Shown here: positions 1-13,789 of the stretch, in pieces
Position numbering within the stretch: the stretch's first letter is position 1
How the letters are laid out: every line of letters begins with the position of its first letter
Assembly: GCA_963580455.1 (NCBI GenBank)
Contig: OY756960.1
Span: 26,905,238-26,969,237, forward strand
Reading direction: 5' to 3'
Length of the DNA: 64,000 bases
Origin: Euonymus europaeus
Taxonomy: Eukaryota > Streptophyta > Magnoliopsida > Celastrales > Celastraceae
Program-made: the position numbers and the translations under genes
The notes under the pieces: generated by a model
What the model saw: only the letters and a program-made list of their open reading frames with translations
Databases searched by the model: none
Told to the model about the DNA's origin: nothing

Positions 1-610
1 TCTGTAAATAGACCTTTTATCAAACTTATAGTTGGAAAACAAAAGGTCAGATCACAGCTGGTTGCTGCTTTTTTCTTTGTCATCACCTGCAAGTAGCATT
101 GAAAGATCACAACCCCTTTTTTGGACCTTCATAGATTTGAATCAGTAAATCAATATTCAATTCAATGCTATAATTAAGAAATAAACTGCAGTTGCCGAAG
201 TATTTCTTCAAGATATTCTTAGATACACCTTGCAATCCAGTCTCACATTGTAGTCAAAACAGACAAACCCAGATATTCTTTGCTGGAATCTGGGGATTTC
301 ATGGAATATCAATCTTAAGAATAAATAAGGCTGTGATGTTATATACATATATAGGATTACTATATATATGTGTATATATATGTTATCAAGCCTGATGTCG
401 TTGTTCCCAACAAGTACTGGAATTGTAAGAAATACTTTGGTCATTCAGACAGACAGAGTTATAGACTCATCCGGTACACATTTACGCATCAAAAGTAAAC
501 AACTCCTGTTCATTTCATTCAACGACATATTGAGTCCGAAAAGGCAATCATATTTAACTTATGACAGTTGAAAACACTGCTGCTTCCAAAAGAAGATTAA
601 AAGAATTTTC

Positions 611-3600
611 TTAAGTTGAAGAACTGGTGTGAAGCGCAACCAAAGAAGCATAAACTCCATCTTTGATAGCGATCAGAGTCTCATGCGTCCCCTTCTCGAC
701 GACCACTCCATTTTTAACAACAGCAATTACATCTGCATTCTTGATTGTGGATAATCGATGAGCCACCACCACTGTTGTTCTGTTCACCATTACTCGGTCT
801 AATGCATCTTGAACAACTCTTTCGGATTCAGCATCCAGTGCACTCGTAGCCTCGTCTAATAGCAATATCTTCGGATCTTTCACTATGGCGCGAGCTATGG
901 CTATTCTTTGTTTTTGCCCTCCTGACATTTGGACTCCTCTTTCCCCTACCATTGTATCATAACCCTGCATTTGGCCATTTCGAACCATTAGCAAGTTTTT
1001 CTTCTTCTTCCCAATAGCAAGGAGAAACACAGTTGAAATGATCAAATCTCTTTTGTTGAGAAGTAATTCTAACCTGGTTTAATGAACTGATGAACTTGTG
1101 GGCATTCGACGATTCTGCAGCAGCTAAAATTTCTGCCTCGGTAGCGTTTCCTTGTTTTCCATAGGCAATGTTGGCGCGAATAGTGTCGTTGAACAAACTT
1201 GGTTCTTGGCTAACAAGACCCATTTGCTGCCTCAACCACCTAAGGTTGAACTTATGAAGTTCAGTTCCATCGAGTGTAATACGACCTGATTCAGGATCAT
1301 AAAACCTTTGCAACAATGCTATCACTGTAGATTTTCCGCAACCACTTTCGCCCACAAGAGCAACCGTCTGTTAAAAACACAATCCTCTATGCTAAGACAA
1401 ATAAATAATAAAAAAAAAACACGAAAGGAGGCATTTAGGAGAGAGTTTGATGTTTACCTTGCCAGGATGAATGTTCAAGCATAGGTCTCGAAGAATCTGA
1501 ATATCCGGCCTAGCAGGATACCTAAAGCTTATGTGGCGAAGTTCAATTTCTCCTTTTACACTGTCTAATTTTACGCCTGACTCATCACCTGCATCTATCA
1601 ATGGTTGTCGGTCTATCATTGAAAATATAGAAGCAGCAGCACTCTTGGCCTTGGTGGAATCAGTACCCATTGAGCTTGATTGAGTAACTCCAATAGCGGC
1701 CATGGTCAAAGCAAAAAATACCTGACAATCACCATTATGCGTAATGTTAACATCAAACACACGTAATGGTATGTGACTTGAACTGCTGAAATTAAACGAG
1801 TCAGTCTTGCTTATTGTCCCCGGACAGAGGAAAACAGAAAAGAAACTTTGATACTCACTTGAAAAACATCAGCAAATGTTATTCTGCCAGCTTGAACGAA
1901 TCGAGCTCCAGCGTAGAAACTGGTTGCGTATACATTAAACAGTAAGAAGAAAGATAATCCAAATCCTATTCCGCTCACCAGGCCTTGCCTTATTCCTGTC
2001 TTCCTAGGGCCTTCGCATTTCCTTTCGTACAGCTGCATCACCTTCTCTTCAGAGCAGAATGAGGCAACTGTTCTTATACTTCCAACTGCGTCGTTAGCAA
2101 CTTGACTTGCTTCCTCATACATCAGCTGCAATAAATTACATATACACATCAATGAACAACTTTACAATAACGAACTTGTTAGCATGATTGAATTTTATGC
2201 TCAGAAGTGCCAAGCAAGAAATCACTAACTCGGCTCCTTTTCTTCATTTTTTTTATTTGGGAATTCGCAAGCATATATGAAATGAGAGTTTTAAATCAAA
2301 AACATACCTTGGCATCTGCACTGAACCCTTGCATGAACTTTACTTGAACATATCCGTTAAATCCTAACACAGGAAGAAGAGCAAGAATAATAAGTGATAA
2401 TTCCCAGCTAGCTGTGAAAGCAATGACCAATCCTGCTGTCGCTGTCGCACCACTTTGAACCATCTGAGCTAGTGCATCTCCAACTAGGGCACGTACTGAT
2501 GCTGCATCTGCTGAGAGTCTTGCACCAATTGCACCACTTGAATTCTCTGGTAAATCGAACCAACCTACTTCCATGTGAACAACCTTCTCAAAACATAGTG
2601 ATCTGATCCGCCGTATTAACCGACCCCCAGCAACGGCAAAGAAATAATTCATTGAAGGATATGCGATAAATGATGCAAATCCAAGTAGCAGATATATTAA
2701 CGCCCAGAAACTAGTATCCTTCTTCAATTTCTCAGGCGTTTCATAAAATGCGTTGACCACTTTTGAAATTAGTATACCAAAAAGTGGCATTATAGAACCA
2801 TTGGCAGCTGCAGCTATAGCTCCCAAGATAAGAACTGGAATCTCTGGCTTGTTAAGTGCAGCAAGACGGCTGAATGGAACCTCAGGGGCTCGTTGATCAG
2901 ACGGGGAAGCATCTTCAAGAGCATCCACAGCAGCATCAGTGACATTGAGACCAGTAGGTAAACCAAATGAGACTGAAAATGAACGGCGGCTGCTTCCTCT
3001 GGAAGATGCACGGCTTATAGATCGAGTGAATGACATTCTTTGACTAGATTGTCTAAGAGCTTCGCTAGAGAAGTCTGGTCTCCTGTGGTCATCAGCCTCT
3101 GAATCTTTGTTTCCCTCTTGTAAACGTATAAGCTGAGAGTATGCTCCTTCAGGATCCTTGAGTAGTTCTGAATGTGAGCCTGAAGGTTGGAAATATTTAA
3201 GCAAAAAACCTCACAATGTCTCATTGTCATACAACATAGATTAGGCTAGTGAAAATTAAAGAATTAACAAGGATAATAGCATAAGGTAAGCATTAAACTT
3301 CAAGCACTGATTTTGTAACAGAAATCTAATTCACTTTTATAAAATATATAACCCCTGTACTAGTTTTAAGCTAATAATGGAATGTAACGAATTTGAAGAA
3401 TTTGGAATTCACCAGAAAAGAAAAAAGAACGAAGCATTAAAACGAAGGAAAAACATATTCAGTACTACTTCACAAGTGACTTGACTTGAGGATGATTATC
3501 ATTTACCTTTCTCTACCATCTTCCCTCGGTAAATGACCGCAATCATATCAGCATTTCTAACAGTAGTCAAACGATGGGCTACAATGACAGTGGTTCGATT

Positions 3601-5891
3601 TACCATTATCCGGTCCAAGGCCTCTTGCACTACCCTCTCAGATTCAGCATCCAGTGCACTTGTCGCTTCGTCTAGAAGCAAAATTCTGGGATCCTTCAGG
3701 ATTGCTCTTGCTATTGCAATTCTCTGCTTCTGCCCACCAGATAGCTGGGTTCCATGCTCGCCAACCATGGTGTCTAATCCCTAAATGACATAGACAACAT
3801 GAAAGGGTAGTATGAGGAAGATGACCATTAAAAATGACAAAATCACATTGGAAAACAATACATGGGAAAGAAATTGGAACCTGAGGCAATTTATCAATGA
3901 ATTTAGCAGCATTTGCCATTTCAGTAGCAGCACGGATCTCTTCATTCGTTGCACCTGACTTTCCATAAGCAATATTTTCCCTGATAGTGGCAGTAAACAA
4001 TGCCGGTTCCTGGCTGACAAGACCAATTTTCTCTCTAATCCACTTAAGCTGTAATTCTTTAAGGTTAATGCCATCTATAAGAACTTGGCCAGCTTGTGGG
4101 TCATAAAATCTCTCAATCAAACTGATCACTGTTGACTTCCCACTTCCACTTTGTCCAACCAAAGCTGCAGTTGTGCCACTTTCAATGAAAAGAGAGAATC
4201 CGCTGAAAATTCGCTCATCTGGTCTAGCAGGATAAGAGAAATAAACATCCTTCAACTCTATATCTCCGCGAATGTCATTCAACACTTTTCCTTTTGTGTC
4301 ATAAGCATCTATCTCTGGCTTCCTATTAATCGTCTCGAACATCTTATATGCAGCAGCTTGACCAGCAGCGAATGAACTCAAGCAAGGTGATGCCTGCCCC
4401 AGAGACCTAAAAACATCCACATTTCACAAGAAGAAGAAGAAGAAAAAAAAGGTGAGCCGCGATTTAATAAAATTACCTGATTTTTACATGATTTTGTTAT
4501 GTTCAAGTGCTTGTGAATGAAATAGAAAAATGAAACTCACATGGATCCAGTCAAGACAGCAATAATCACATTCAGCACTTGACCACCATCGTACCCCTTA
4601 TCCAGTATCAATTTCCCCCCAAACCATACAGCCAAGGCATAAGCACCAAACACAACCAGCATAACCACACCGATACCAAATCCATTAGCAAGGCCCTGAG
4701 AAACGCTCGCTTTGTAAGCGCTGACAAGATGCTTATTGTACTCACTAATGGCGTGCTTCTCACCAGTAAACGAAGCAACCTGGATTGGTAAAAATTTGAG
4801 CACATGTTATTGAATGAAAATACAAAACAAGTTTGTCAGCTCTGGTTATCTACCATACCGTTCTGATTGCGCCAATTGTCTGTTCAACAACAGTTGCTGC
4901 CTTTGCATAAGAAGTTTGTCCTTGAGTTGCCATCTTGGATATCAATATAGACGTGACTCCACCGGATATAACAAGAAGCGGAATAGAGCTCAACATGACA
5001 AGAGTAAGAAGCCACCCCTTGATGAATGCTATAACAAAACCTCCAATAAATGTTGCCAAAAGCTGTAAGCATTTCCCGACCTGCGCAAGAGGCAAAACAA
5101 TAACATGAACTTCTTCTCATAGAGTTTCTTAACAATTGCAACAGCGAAAAAAGAGTACAATCACCTTCTCTCCCATGGCATCTTGAATAAGAACAGTGTC
5201 ACCTGACATTCTACCGATAACCTCTCCGGTATTAGTTTCCAAATCAAAGAAAGCAATATCTTGTCTTAAAATAGTTTTCAAATACAGTCCTCTAATGCGC
5301 GCCGCCTGTCTCTCTCCGGTGACTATCCAACAAGTCACCTCTGACAAACAGAAAGCAAAATCAATTTTGAGTACTTGATCAATAAGGAATTTGTGGTGAT
5401 TTAGGGTAAGAGAAGTACTTACGGAGAAACGATGCAAAACCAGCCCCAATAGCCAAGTAGACAAACTCCAAAGCAACCTGAAAAGAAACCAAAATCAGAT
5501 AAGCAAAGGAGCCCATTGAACAGAACTTGAACATCTCTGGTTGTTAAATTTGAAACTGATCTCCATTTTTTACCTTTGAAACAGCTTTGACAATATCATT
5601 AGTATTCTGGTTAGCACCAAAAGAGTTAACCATGCTTCCAAACAGTATTGTCATGAGAGGCATACACAAGCCATTTCCAATAGCACCAATTGTGCCAATA
5701 ATCATGAGCAAGATATCAGTTGAATCTGCAAATGCAAAGAGCTTGTGAAAAGGCACCGTACGAGCCTGGTCGTCCTCAGTGTTACCCTCTCCATTGGAAC
5801 TCTTTTTCTCCACCTCCAAAGGGCCTCTTGAGGTGGTTGCGTCTTCCCTGTTCAGACCATCACCATTGCTCAACCCGTCCTCTCCGGCCAT
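611..5891 (-). CDS. ABCB (MDR/P-glycoprotein) full-size transporter, copy A
   Basis: Full-length ABC exporter of the plant ABCB4/ABCB11/ABCB21-like subgroup. Arabidopsis members of that group move auxin across the plasma membrane; the substrate here is unknown. Twelve exons with GT-AG borders: 5891-5574, 5477-5423, 5340-5165, 5080-4859, 4779-4541, 4406-3881, 3780-3507, 3179-2308, 2125-1859, 1721-1458, 1367-1074, 964-611. They join in frame to 1286 aa. The order is TMD1, NBD1, linker, TMD2, NBD2. NBD1 has Walker [10 protein letters not shown] (about 421), LSGGQ (525-529) and Walker B ILLLDE (545-550). NBD2 has GESGCGKST (about 1077), MSGGQ (1182-1186) and ILLLDE (1202-1207). The linker, about residues 605-720, is rich in Ser and Arg, as in kinase-regulated ABCBs. 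The start ATG is followed by a soluble acidic N-terminus usual for the family. No defect is seen. A near-identical paralog lies 24 kb away. Confidence 0.95.
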
Positions 5892-7830
5892 GTTGTCCGA
5901 CCTCAGATCCTAACTTTGGAATCTCTAAATCTCTAGCTGCCAGCGATTCAAAAAACTCTTATTTCAACAATGCATAATAAAATCAGGAGAACCTGATTTT
6001 CTTTCAAGTTCCGGACTTTTTTAAGGATCTTAAACATTTGTCATGTTATGCTTTTTAACACAACGAGTAAACATGGAAACCACGGAAAAATACAGTAAGA
6101 TTAAAGATTTGACAACTTTCCAGGAAAATATCCAGCATGACCACCTTGATTCAACCCACTACTTTATAATCAAACACAATCAATTTCTTTGCAAGAAAGA
6201 CGACTAAGTAAAAAACAGGAGACCTGAAGGAGAGAACTTCTAGTTTCCTATGTTCTTGACTAAATTAATCAAAATGATATATTTTTTTACACCAAACCAT
6301 CATTCACAGATAAACATAAAACAGAGGAAATAAGGGAATATCTTTGCATGGAAATAAATTTTATTACCAAAAGAGAAAGTCGGGTGTTTGGATTGACTGG
6401 CTTTTCTCTGATGGAGGAGAAAATAGTGCTCCCAATGCTCTCCCCTCTGTGGCCACTGTGTTGATCTATTCGAATTCATCACATCATGCATACGTATATA
6501 TATATAATCCACTTTTGCTTGAAAGCAAAGGACAATTGGACAATTTTTTTTTCTTTCTTTCTTTTTTTTTATTTAAAAAAGGACACCGGATAGGCTGATA
6601 CACTTCACTCTCCCAATTTGATAAGAAAAAAAAGGCGCAGGTAAAGTTGGTCAAAATGTTGGTGCACCTCTATTGTCCTGCCAGCAAATCACTAATTAAT
6701 TATTTAAATTTTGTCTTTAATTAATTACATTCATTCAAAAGCGGTAATGTTTATCTATATAAAAAATAGTAATTTTTCCGTACCTATGTCACATATTGAT
6801 TTGTTTTTTATATGAATTTAGAAAATTTAATTAATATATTTAAAAACATTAATTTAATTAAAAAAATTTCACTTGCATCATATTATTGTCGTAATTTAAT
6901 ATTATTTGTTGATAAATATGTATTAAGATATATTTGATAAGGATGTAGTAATTACAAGAGTAATTAAAATTATTTAAACAAATAAATACTCATATTTAAT
7001 ATGCATATATATTATTCATTCGGATAATTATTTTGACATTCTTCTTATTTTTTAAGTATAATAATTACTCAACTCGAAAGTCACATACATCCATGACAGA
7101 ATGACGTGTAACAAATAAATAATTAAATAACTAGTTTTGGTTTGACAAGGAAAACATTAACGTCGACTTCCTTCAGTCGGAAGTTACGCAAAACAGGAAA
7201 ATACTTGGAATTGACAAAACAACAATCTTTTTCTTTTCTTTTATTATTTTCCTTTCTCGGAGATTGGATGCCCAATACAAATTACACAAATACAATTTTT
7301 TATTATTACTTTTGCATGTCCATGCTGATGCTGTTCATTAATTGGAGTAGTTGGGAGTTCATGGTCCAACTACTACTTCCAGCACGATACAGGCGACTAA
7401 CGTAATCTCGCAAAAAAGCTTATAATTTTTGGTTGTATTTCTACAAGTCCTCCGATGGAGAGAGATCTGTTTGATTGGATATATATGGAATAACGTATAA
7501 ATTGATGTGTCCGTTTGGATAGAGTATTTTTCGTAGAATATATGCTAAAACTGAGAGAGTGAAAATATGGATGATAGAGACTAAGCTTATAAGCTGAGTA
7601 TAGTCACTCAATCAAACAGATAATTGTGGTAGACCGGCCTTTTGTAGTTTTCAATGTAATTTTGGAAAGCCAACCAAGACAATAAATAGCAATCTGAGGT
7701 TTATACACAACACTTGTTGATTAGTTGCAGTGTCTCATTAATTTTTAGGGACTCTCAACTCACGAAACCCAAATTTGGAGGGAAAGAAGAAACAAATAGA
7801 TTGAACGTTTATGAGCAACGCCATCTACAC

Positions 7831-7833
<3 letters not shown>

Positions 7834-7865
<32 letters not shown>
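7834..7865. repeat. (TA)n microsatellite
   Basis: About 16 TA units. In block B the homologous site (about 34405) carries a Stowaway-like MITE instead of the long TA run, consistent with TA-target insertion. Confidence 0.9.
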
Positions 7866-7868
<3 letters not shown>

Positions 7869-7998
7869 TATATATTGACTTTAATGGAAATAAATAAGTG
7901 TACCTAATTGAATTTGCTAATTATGTAACATTTGTTCGTACCAAATTAGAGTGAGTACAAGTTGCAAAACATTCCTAAATAATGCATGTATACAAGTA

Positions 7999-8002
<4 letters not shown>

Positions 8003-8037
<35 letters not shown>
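8003..8037. repeat. (TA)n microsatellite
   Basis: An uninterrupted TA run of about 17 units in the DNA private to block A. Confidence 0.9.
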
Positions 8038-8040
<3 letters not shown>

Positions 8041-9933
8041 ACTGGAATCAAGGCATGCGCATGAGAATAGCATGCTAGGGAATTATTCCTGTTGGGAATT
8101 TTTTATTATTGAAATTCTTTATATTTAACGACTCATGGTAGACCTCTCATTTACATAAAATCTGGATTTTTGACTTGTGTTAAAATTCCAGCATCAACAC
8201 ATCTAACCGATATTACCCGCTCCAGGCCAAAAACTCATACGTATTTTTAAAATATAGTCAGACTAAAAAAATACATCGCTTGTATTAAGGAAAAAATGGA
8301 CTTTATATATATACATATCACTTATTGAGTTATGTTGATTCAACATAACTACAAGTCTTGAAGTCAATGTCTCGAATATCCTTTCAAAACTCGTATATTT
8401 TCATTTTAACCGCATGGCAGTACCCATTTTGTTAAACGACTAGTTGAAGAATTATACAACGTTCTTTCCTTTGTCATTTCTCCATAAATTGTAGAATATT
8501 ATCTTCGCGCATAAAGAGATGGTATTTCTTAGTTTACGAAATCATCACAGATAATTTAAAGTAGCAATAACATATAAACTAACAGTAGTAATAAATAGTT
8601 CGCAATAATATTATCTCATTTTATTATAATATCATATTACATCCTACAAATTTAGGATTAAACATTAATATTATAATAAAATAAAATATTTTATTTTAAA
8701 TTTACTATGTAATACGATGTCATTATAATGAAATGAGCTACTATACAAAAAATAAAATTCTTCATAAACTGACGTTTATATTATAATTTATCACGTCACG
8801 GATTTTGAGACCTTGGGAATGAAAAGTGATTCAAATCTCATTAAATGTAATTTTATTCAATTATTTTCATATTTTATCAAAATATGAAAAATCCAAAGCA
8901 AATAATCCCCATCCGACAAATATTAGGGTGTTCGCCCGTAAGGGCAAATATAATGGCAATTACAACGGTGTGCTTTTAAGAGGAATGAATAATGTAGGTA
9001 AATATATGTTTTTGATAATGGAGATGAGTAAGTGACTTAACATATATATTGTAAAAGATATGAGACACAATATTTATTTTAATCGATATAGTTTTGTTGG
9101 GAATGAAAGAGTATATGTTTTGTTAATAGGGAAGGGGAAAATGTATAAAAATTTGTATTGTGCTGATGTGACTATATTGAGAGACATATTTTAATGATTT
9201 GATTGAGCACATGGCTTGAATTTTTATGTAATGAAACTGAGACCCAATTGAGAGAATAAAAAATGTTATTGTTGCAATTGTCCTAACTGTAGGTCTACAA
9301 TAGGAGTTCAAAGTTTTTAAAAAAATTGATAAATTACATTTCTATTTTGTTTTCCGAATATAATAATATATATTTCTATTTGAAATAAAAAAAAATTGGC
9401 ATGAAAAATATATCTAATATTTTTGATTATATATCCAATGATTCATAATTATTATGCACTTCTATGTTGAATTTAATTTCCATTTTTAATAAAAAAAATA
9501 CAGCATTTAATTTTTAAAAATTATCAAAATATAAATGTGATTTTTTAAAAATTTCTTTAATTTTTTTTGTGCCCCCATTATAGTACTAGATTGGGTTGTG
9601 CTCAGCAGAGCTCGGGAACTCACAATATTAGTGTATTTTTACAATGCGTGTTTGTGTTAAAATCTGCAAATATTAGGGTGTATGCTTGATAAGGCTAGTG
9701 AAAATGACGAGTCACGTACAATTGTGTCGCGAGCCATGGGGATGGGTATCTTTCCAAATCACTTCTTCATTTTTATTTGACGATCACATGAACAAGAGCA
9801 TGAATGATGAAGCAATAATTGAAATATTTGGAAATAACTCCAATCCTCATGAAAGCGACAAATCCTTGCACAAGAATCTTGGAGTTGCCTAAACGTATAA
9901 ATTAGATGTACCCACACACAATATATATATATA

Positions 9934-10188
9934 CTCCCTCCGTCCCATTTTAATTGTCACTTATTCTTTTTTGGGATGTCTCAAAATACATGTCCATTTT
10001 AATTAATGAAAGCTATTTTTTCCTTATTTACCCTTAACTTGAAAAACTCAATAACCTGCGCATTAATTATAGTGCCAAAGTATTTGTCATTATAAATAGG
10101 GGTATAAGTGACAAATTGAAAGGGAATTAAATATTTTCTTAAACTGTGTGAAAAAGTGAAGGGGACAATTAAAATGGGACGAAGGGAG
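9934..10188. mobile_element. Stowaway-type MITE (block A)
   Basis: A 255-bp element with terminal inverted repeats beginning CTCCCTCCGTCCCATTTTAA and ending with the near-perfect inverse. It is flanked on both sides by TA, the Tc1/mariner target duplication. It has no coding capacity. The CTCCCTCCGT terminus is the known plant Stowaway signature. A relative lies at 34410-34674 but at a non-homologous position, so the two insertions are independent. Confidence 0.88.
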
Positions 10189-12983
10189 TATATTGTATAG
10201 GAATATATTATGATTTAAGTTTTAGTGTGTGATTAAGAATTGGATCTATTGGTAAATCTCTCTAAAATATATGATAGAAATACCATACGTGGCAGGATCG
10301 TGTAGAGCCCCGCCCAGGAATTGGATTTACTATGAGCATATCCTTGTTAACCTCACTCAATGGCTCTTTATCTAATAATCGAGACTTGTATTCATTAGGA
10401 ATGGGATATCTCTGTTTTTCTAAATGAGGTTGGGTGGTGACACTCGACTCATCAATTGAATTATTCGGGATTCGTGATTATTTCTGTTATGACTTAACAC
10501 CTAAAGCTGTCAAATTTGGTTGAGATATGTAGGGTATTCAGTATATTATTATTCAAAATTTGCATGCGACAGCCCCGGCAATGATGCATGGGGGGGTGTA
10601 AACGAACATTAATGGCTATAGAGTTAAATTACAAATAAATAGGGTACGAACTACGAAGCCCAAAATATTAAAAAAGCAACCAGAGTGTGCAATTTCCTTT
10701 GACAATTCACAGGTGGGCTGCAATCCCTCTGCCTGAAATTTACTTAAATATTTTAATTATCAGCCATCTAGTTTCAATGGCTGAGACACTGTTCAACATA
10801 TTCTCTCTCCCCATTAAACCTTCATTTCTAGAATGGTCCGCCTTTTTTGGCTAAATTTTTTGAAAAAATAAAATAATGGAAGATATGAGTGAGATGGTAA
10901 CACGTGTTCAACTCATGAATCAATGGTTTAGATTTAAAACATTTCAAAAATTGCAGATGGGTTGGGGGTGGGGTGTTGTTTACTATGAATCACTAAAAAG
11001 TCCACGGAAAGAATGTTACAAATTAGAAGATATTCTCATAATAATAAAGAAGTGATCATGAACGAAAGTCCATTTAACTTTCCAAATTAAATCTACAAAG
11101 TTTTGACTTGCAGTTTAATGGCTTTACTTCTGAGATTATGAAACATTGGAAACACAAAGACACCAGCAGCTTGTAACAAAAAGACAAGACTATGTTTAAA
11201 AACTTGGAATACTAAAGCAAAAGGAGACAAGGGATATGCCATTTCCGTGCTAAGGGATTGTCCAGATCTGACTATACACGAAAATGGAAAGTATAGATTC
11301 TAGACATATCAGACTTTGATTTAGACCCAATTTTGATTTTCCCAGGTGGTCCTTTTAAAAGACAAATCTCTCTCAGTCTCATGAACTAATCTCGATCTGT
11401 AATCTGCTCACTACAACTTGGACAGTGAAAATCGACAAGCAAAGTATGGCCCAACTCTTTGTCTATATTCTTACTCTCTTATCTCATTCTTTGATTTGAT
11501 TTTTCTCTTTTTTTAGTTTATGGTCCTGGTTTACATTAGGACATGTCAATTTCTTTTGAAAAGATTTGGTTGTACTCTCTCTAGTTGTTGATATTGTTGG
11601 AATATATTTAGTGGGGTGAGAATGAAAGAATATAAAAATCGTCGGTTATTATGGAAACAAGCCTATGTTTTGAAGCCATATATGCATGTCTTCATCATCA
11701 TCCAGTGAAAGTGAAACTCGCATGTATATTAATGAAGGTGAATCCCATCCATCAATGAAGTCCATATAGTGGGGTATCTAATAATTATAATTATATAAGA
11801 AACAAAGGGGAGTGGGTATTTAATAATTAAAATGATGCATTCTCATTAAGATATTAGATAAGGATGGAAAATGTGCATTAAAATATGAAAGATAAGTATT
11901 TTAAATTTGAAAAATTAGATGAGGGAGTATTTTTCACACCGACAAAATATCTTAAAGGGAACACGTTGATAATTTTTTTTTATTGAAGGGAATTGGGGAT
12001 GGGATATTTAAATTCACTCTCTATCGAAATGAAAAATCCTTACATGCATGCATAGTGATTGTTGCTTACCCGCATACTCACTTGCGAACACACGTTGATA
12101 ATTGATGACTCTAACTAAAGAATTTAAAAGGGTCAGCCAATGACAATTGGACTTCCCGGTCCATTAAATTAATTATTCAAGCCACAAACGTATCGAGCCC
12201 ATAATGATTTCGATGAGAATATCACGAAGAGCCCACTACTAATGGGTTTCAAAACGAGAATCTGGGCTTGATAGGTCAATAAGGGCCTGTTTAGAACTTA
12301 AATGGGTTTCTAGGTAACTCCGTAACTGAAATTGAAAAGTCTGTAAAGCCTGGCCCAACTATAGTCACTGAGTTTTGGGCAATAACGGACGTTAAATAGT
12401 AAATACAGCGATTGTTTGAATCTGTTATAGTGTCGTGAAATTGCTCAGTGGACACTGAAAAGAGCTTACCACAAACGGGCTTCAAAAATTAATTCTGGGC
12501 TTGATAGGCCCTTATTGGCAAATGTGGTTAACAAATGGATATGGGCTTACTTGATGGTCCATAGGCCCGTTAAGAAATTCATTGGGCTGCGGCCACTTTT
12601 CTGAACATTATGCAAAGCCCAGCCCAAGATTATCCGCTAACAAATTGAAATTTTGTCATAGAACTGCAGAACAAATGACATATGGGGCATTAGTGAATTA
12701 TGGTTACATGTTATTATTTTTAGTCTTTATCGGGTCTGGTTTTTCCAGATATTGACATTCGAAGCCTAGGCTTTGTACTGTATGGTGGTTACTCGTTAGC
12801 CCCATGTGTGAGTTGTGTTCGACTTACATTCATTTATGCATGATTTCTTTAAGTTCAAAAAAAAAAAAAAAACATATGGGGCATTCAACTCCTTTACAGT
12901 CCAAATACAATTATGCAAATTGAGCACAACAACATACAGTCTTCTTTCGAAAATGAAGGAATCAAAGTTTTAGTTTTAATTGT
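10189..12983. other. Intergenic DNA between MITE and BAHD pseudogene
   Basis: No gene is supported. From about 10990 onward this aligns in pieces to block B (34770-37240). 12131-12620 contains partly repeated stretches with GGGCTTGATAGG and GGGCCTG/AGCCCA motifs that are also present downstream of the intact BAHD gene. A 15-18 nt A-run lies at about 12857. The stretch 11581-11600 is the uninterrupted counterpart of the insertion site used at 35266 in block B. Confidence 0.6.
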
Positions 12984-13736
12984 TCAAGTCAGTTTCATCA
13001 TCAGACTTGTGAATAAAACAAGGTGTGCCTCCTCAGCACACCAAGTCATCAAACGAACACATTTCTTTGGCAATTGCAGTGATCCTACAATTCCAACAGG
13101 TATGACACTGGACCCATGAATCGGAACAAAATGCACCGGAGGACCCGAACCGTAATCGACGTGGTTGAACCCAAGTCTGCCCCATTCTGATACAAACAAT
13201 GTGTTGTAGTCCAGTGGTGGTGCAAATGGGTCCTGACCATATTTCAAATACTCACCTCCCATGAACTTAAAAAACTCCATTGGTAACTTCGTCTTGGATT
13301 CTTGTATTAGTCCCACAACATCATGAATAATCACTTGGGCCTGTGATTGTCACAGGGAAGAAGCAGTTCCATAGAAGCCTTTAGGCAGAGGTGGGTCTAA
13401 TAGATGTCGACAATTCGCGAAGAAAACAAGCTTCACTTGTGTGTTCTGCTTGAAATTTATCGCTTGTGTTCAAAGCCTCCAAAAAATGGCAGCTACAATT
13501 TCAAAAGAAGAGCAAATTTTTCCAGTCAAATTATGAAATTGTTGCTTGAGATGTTTGATCTGATCCAGTGAAATGTCCATATTGGCATGTTCTAGGCGAT
13601 AATTAGGCGATGGTGGTGGCAGCTTTGGCATTGCAGAAAAGTTTGATTCTTGTGGTGGAGTTGGAAAAAAGTCTCTACACCAGACTGGAGTAAGGCTTAG
13701 ATGCTCAAGACCTCTGGCTAGCTCTCCTATTGCAGT
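12984..13736 (-). pseudogene. BAHD acyltransferase pseudogene (3' part of exon 2)
   Basis: Homologous to exon 2 of the intact BAHD gene at 37243-38641. The last 114 or so codons are open (12984-13325), from the HDVVGLIQ segment to the family C-terminus, and include the same DYGSG version of the DFGWG motif. Upstream, relative to the intact copy, it has a short deletion next to 13325, a 1-nt loss near 13369 and other changes that break the frame. The match ends at 13736, so the rest of exon 2 with the HXXXD catalytic motif, and all of exon 1, are missing. It also lacks the 60-bp internal duplication of the other copy. No functional enzyme can be made. Confidence 0.9.
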
Positions 13737-13789
13737 ATGACCATGTCATACTTCCAGTAAACAAATGAACGAATCCATCCAGTGGGATC

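Larger units (their letters stand above)
5892..9933. other. Intergenic DNA upstream of ABCB copy A
   Basis: No gene is supported here. About 5892-6600 is the 5' flank of the ABCB gene and aligns to 29856-30600 in block B, so it probably holds the shared promoter. Parts of 6600-7975 align to 32978-34750, including a shared stretch with ATGACAGAATGACGTGTAAC (7095-7114 and 33826-33845). From about 7975 to 10990 there is DNA absent from block B. It is AT-rich with two TA microsatellites. Short open frames look like chance. Confidence 0.6.
1..13736. repeat. Segmental duplication block A (ABCB + BAHD pseudogene)
   Basis: This block is paralogous to about 23979-38072. The two ABCB genes match exon by exon. 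The match continues through their upstream DNA and many intergenic stretches (for example 11541-11760 with 35211-36120, and 12131-12700 with 36585-37120) into a BAHD gene. Homology stops abruptly at 13736, inside BAHD exon 2; block B continues past the equivalent point at about 38073. On the left the match reaches base 1, so the block extends beyond the window. Coding parts are nearly identical while intergenic parts differ by many insertions and deletions. Confidence 0.9.

Noticed and set aside
3533..5068. Plus-strand open frames inside ABCB copy A (and equivalents in copy B)
   Set aside because: Antisense shadows of conserved ABC exons.
12291..12485. Small open frame in the BAHD downstream DNA
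   Set aside because: No domain, not conserved in the paralogous block B, and in a partly repeated AT-rich stretch.
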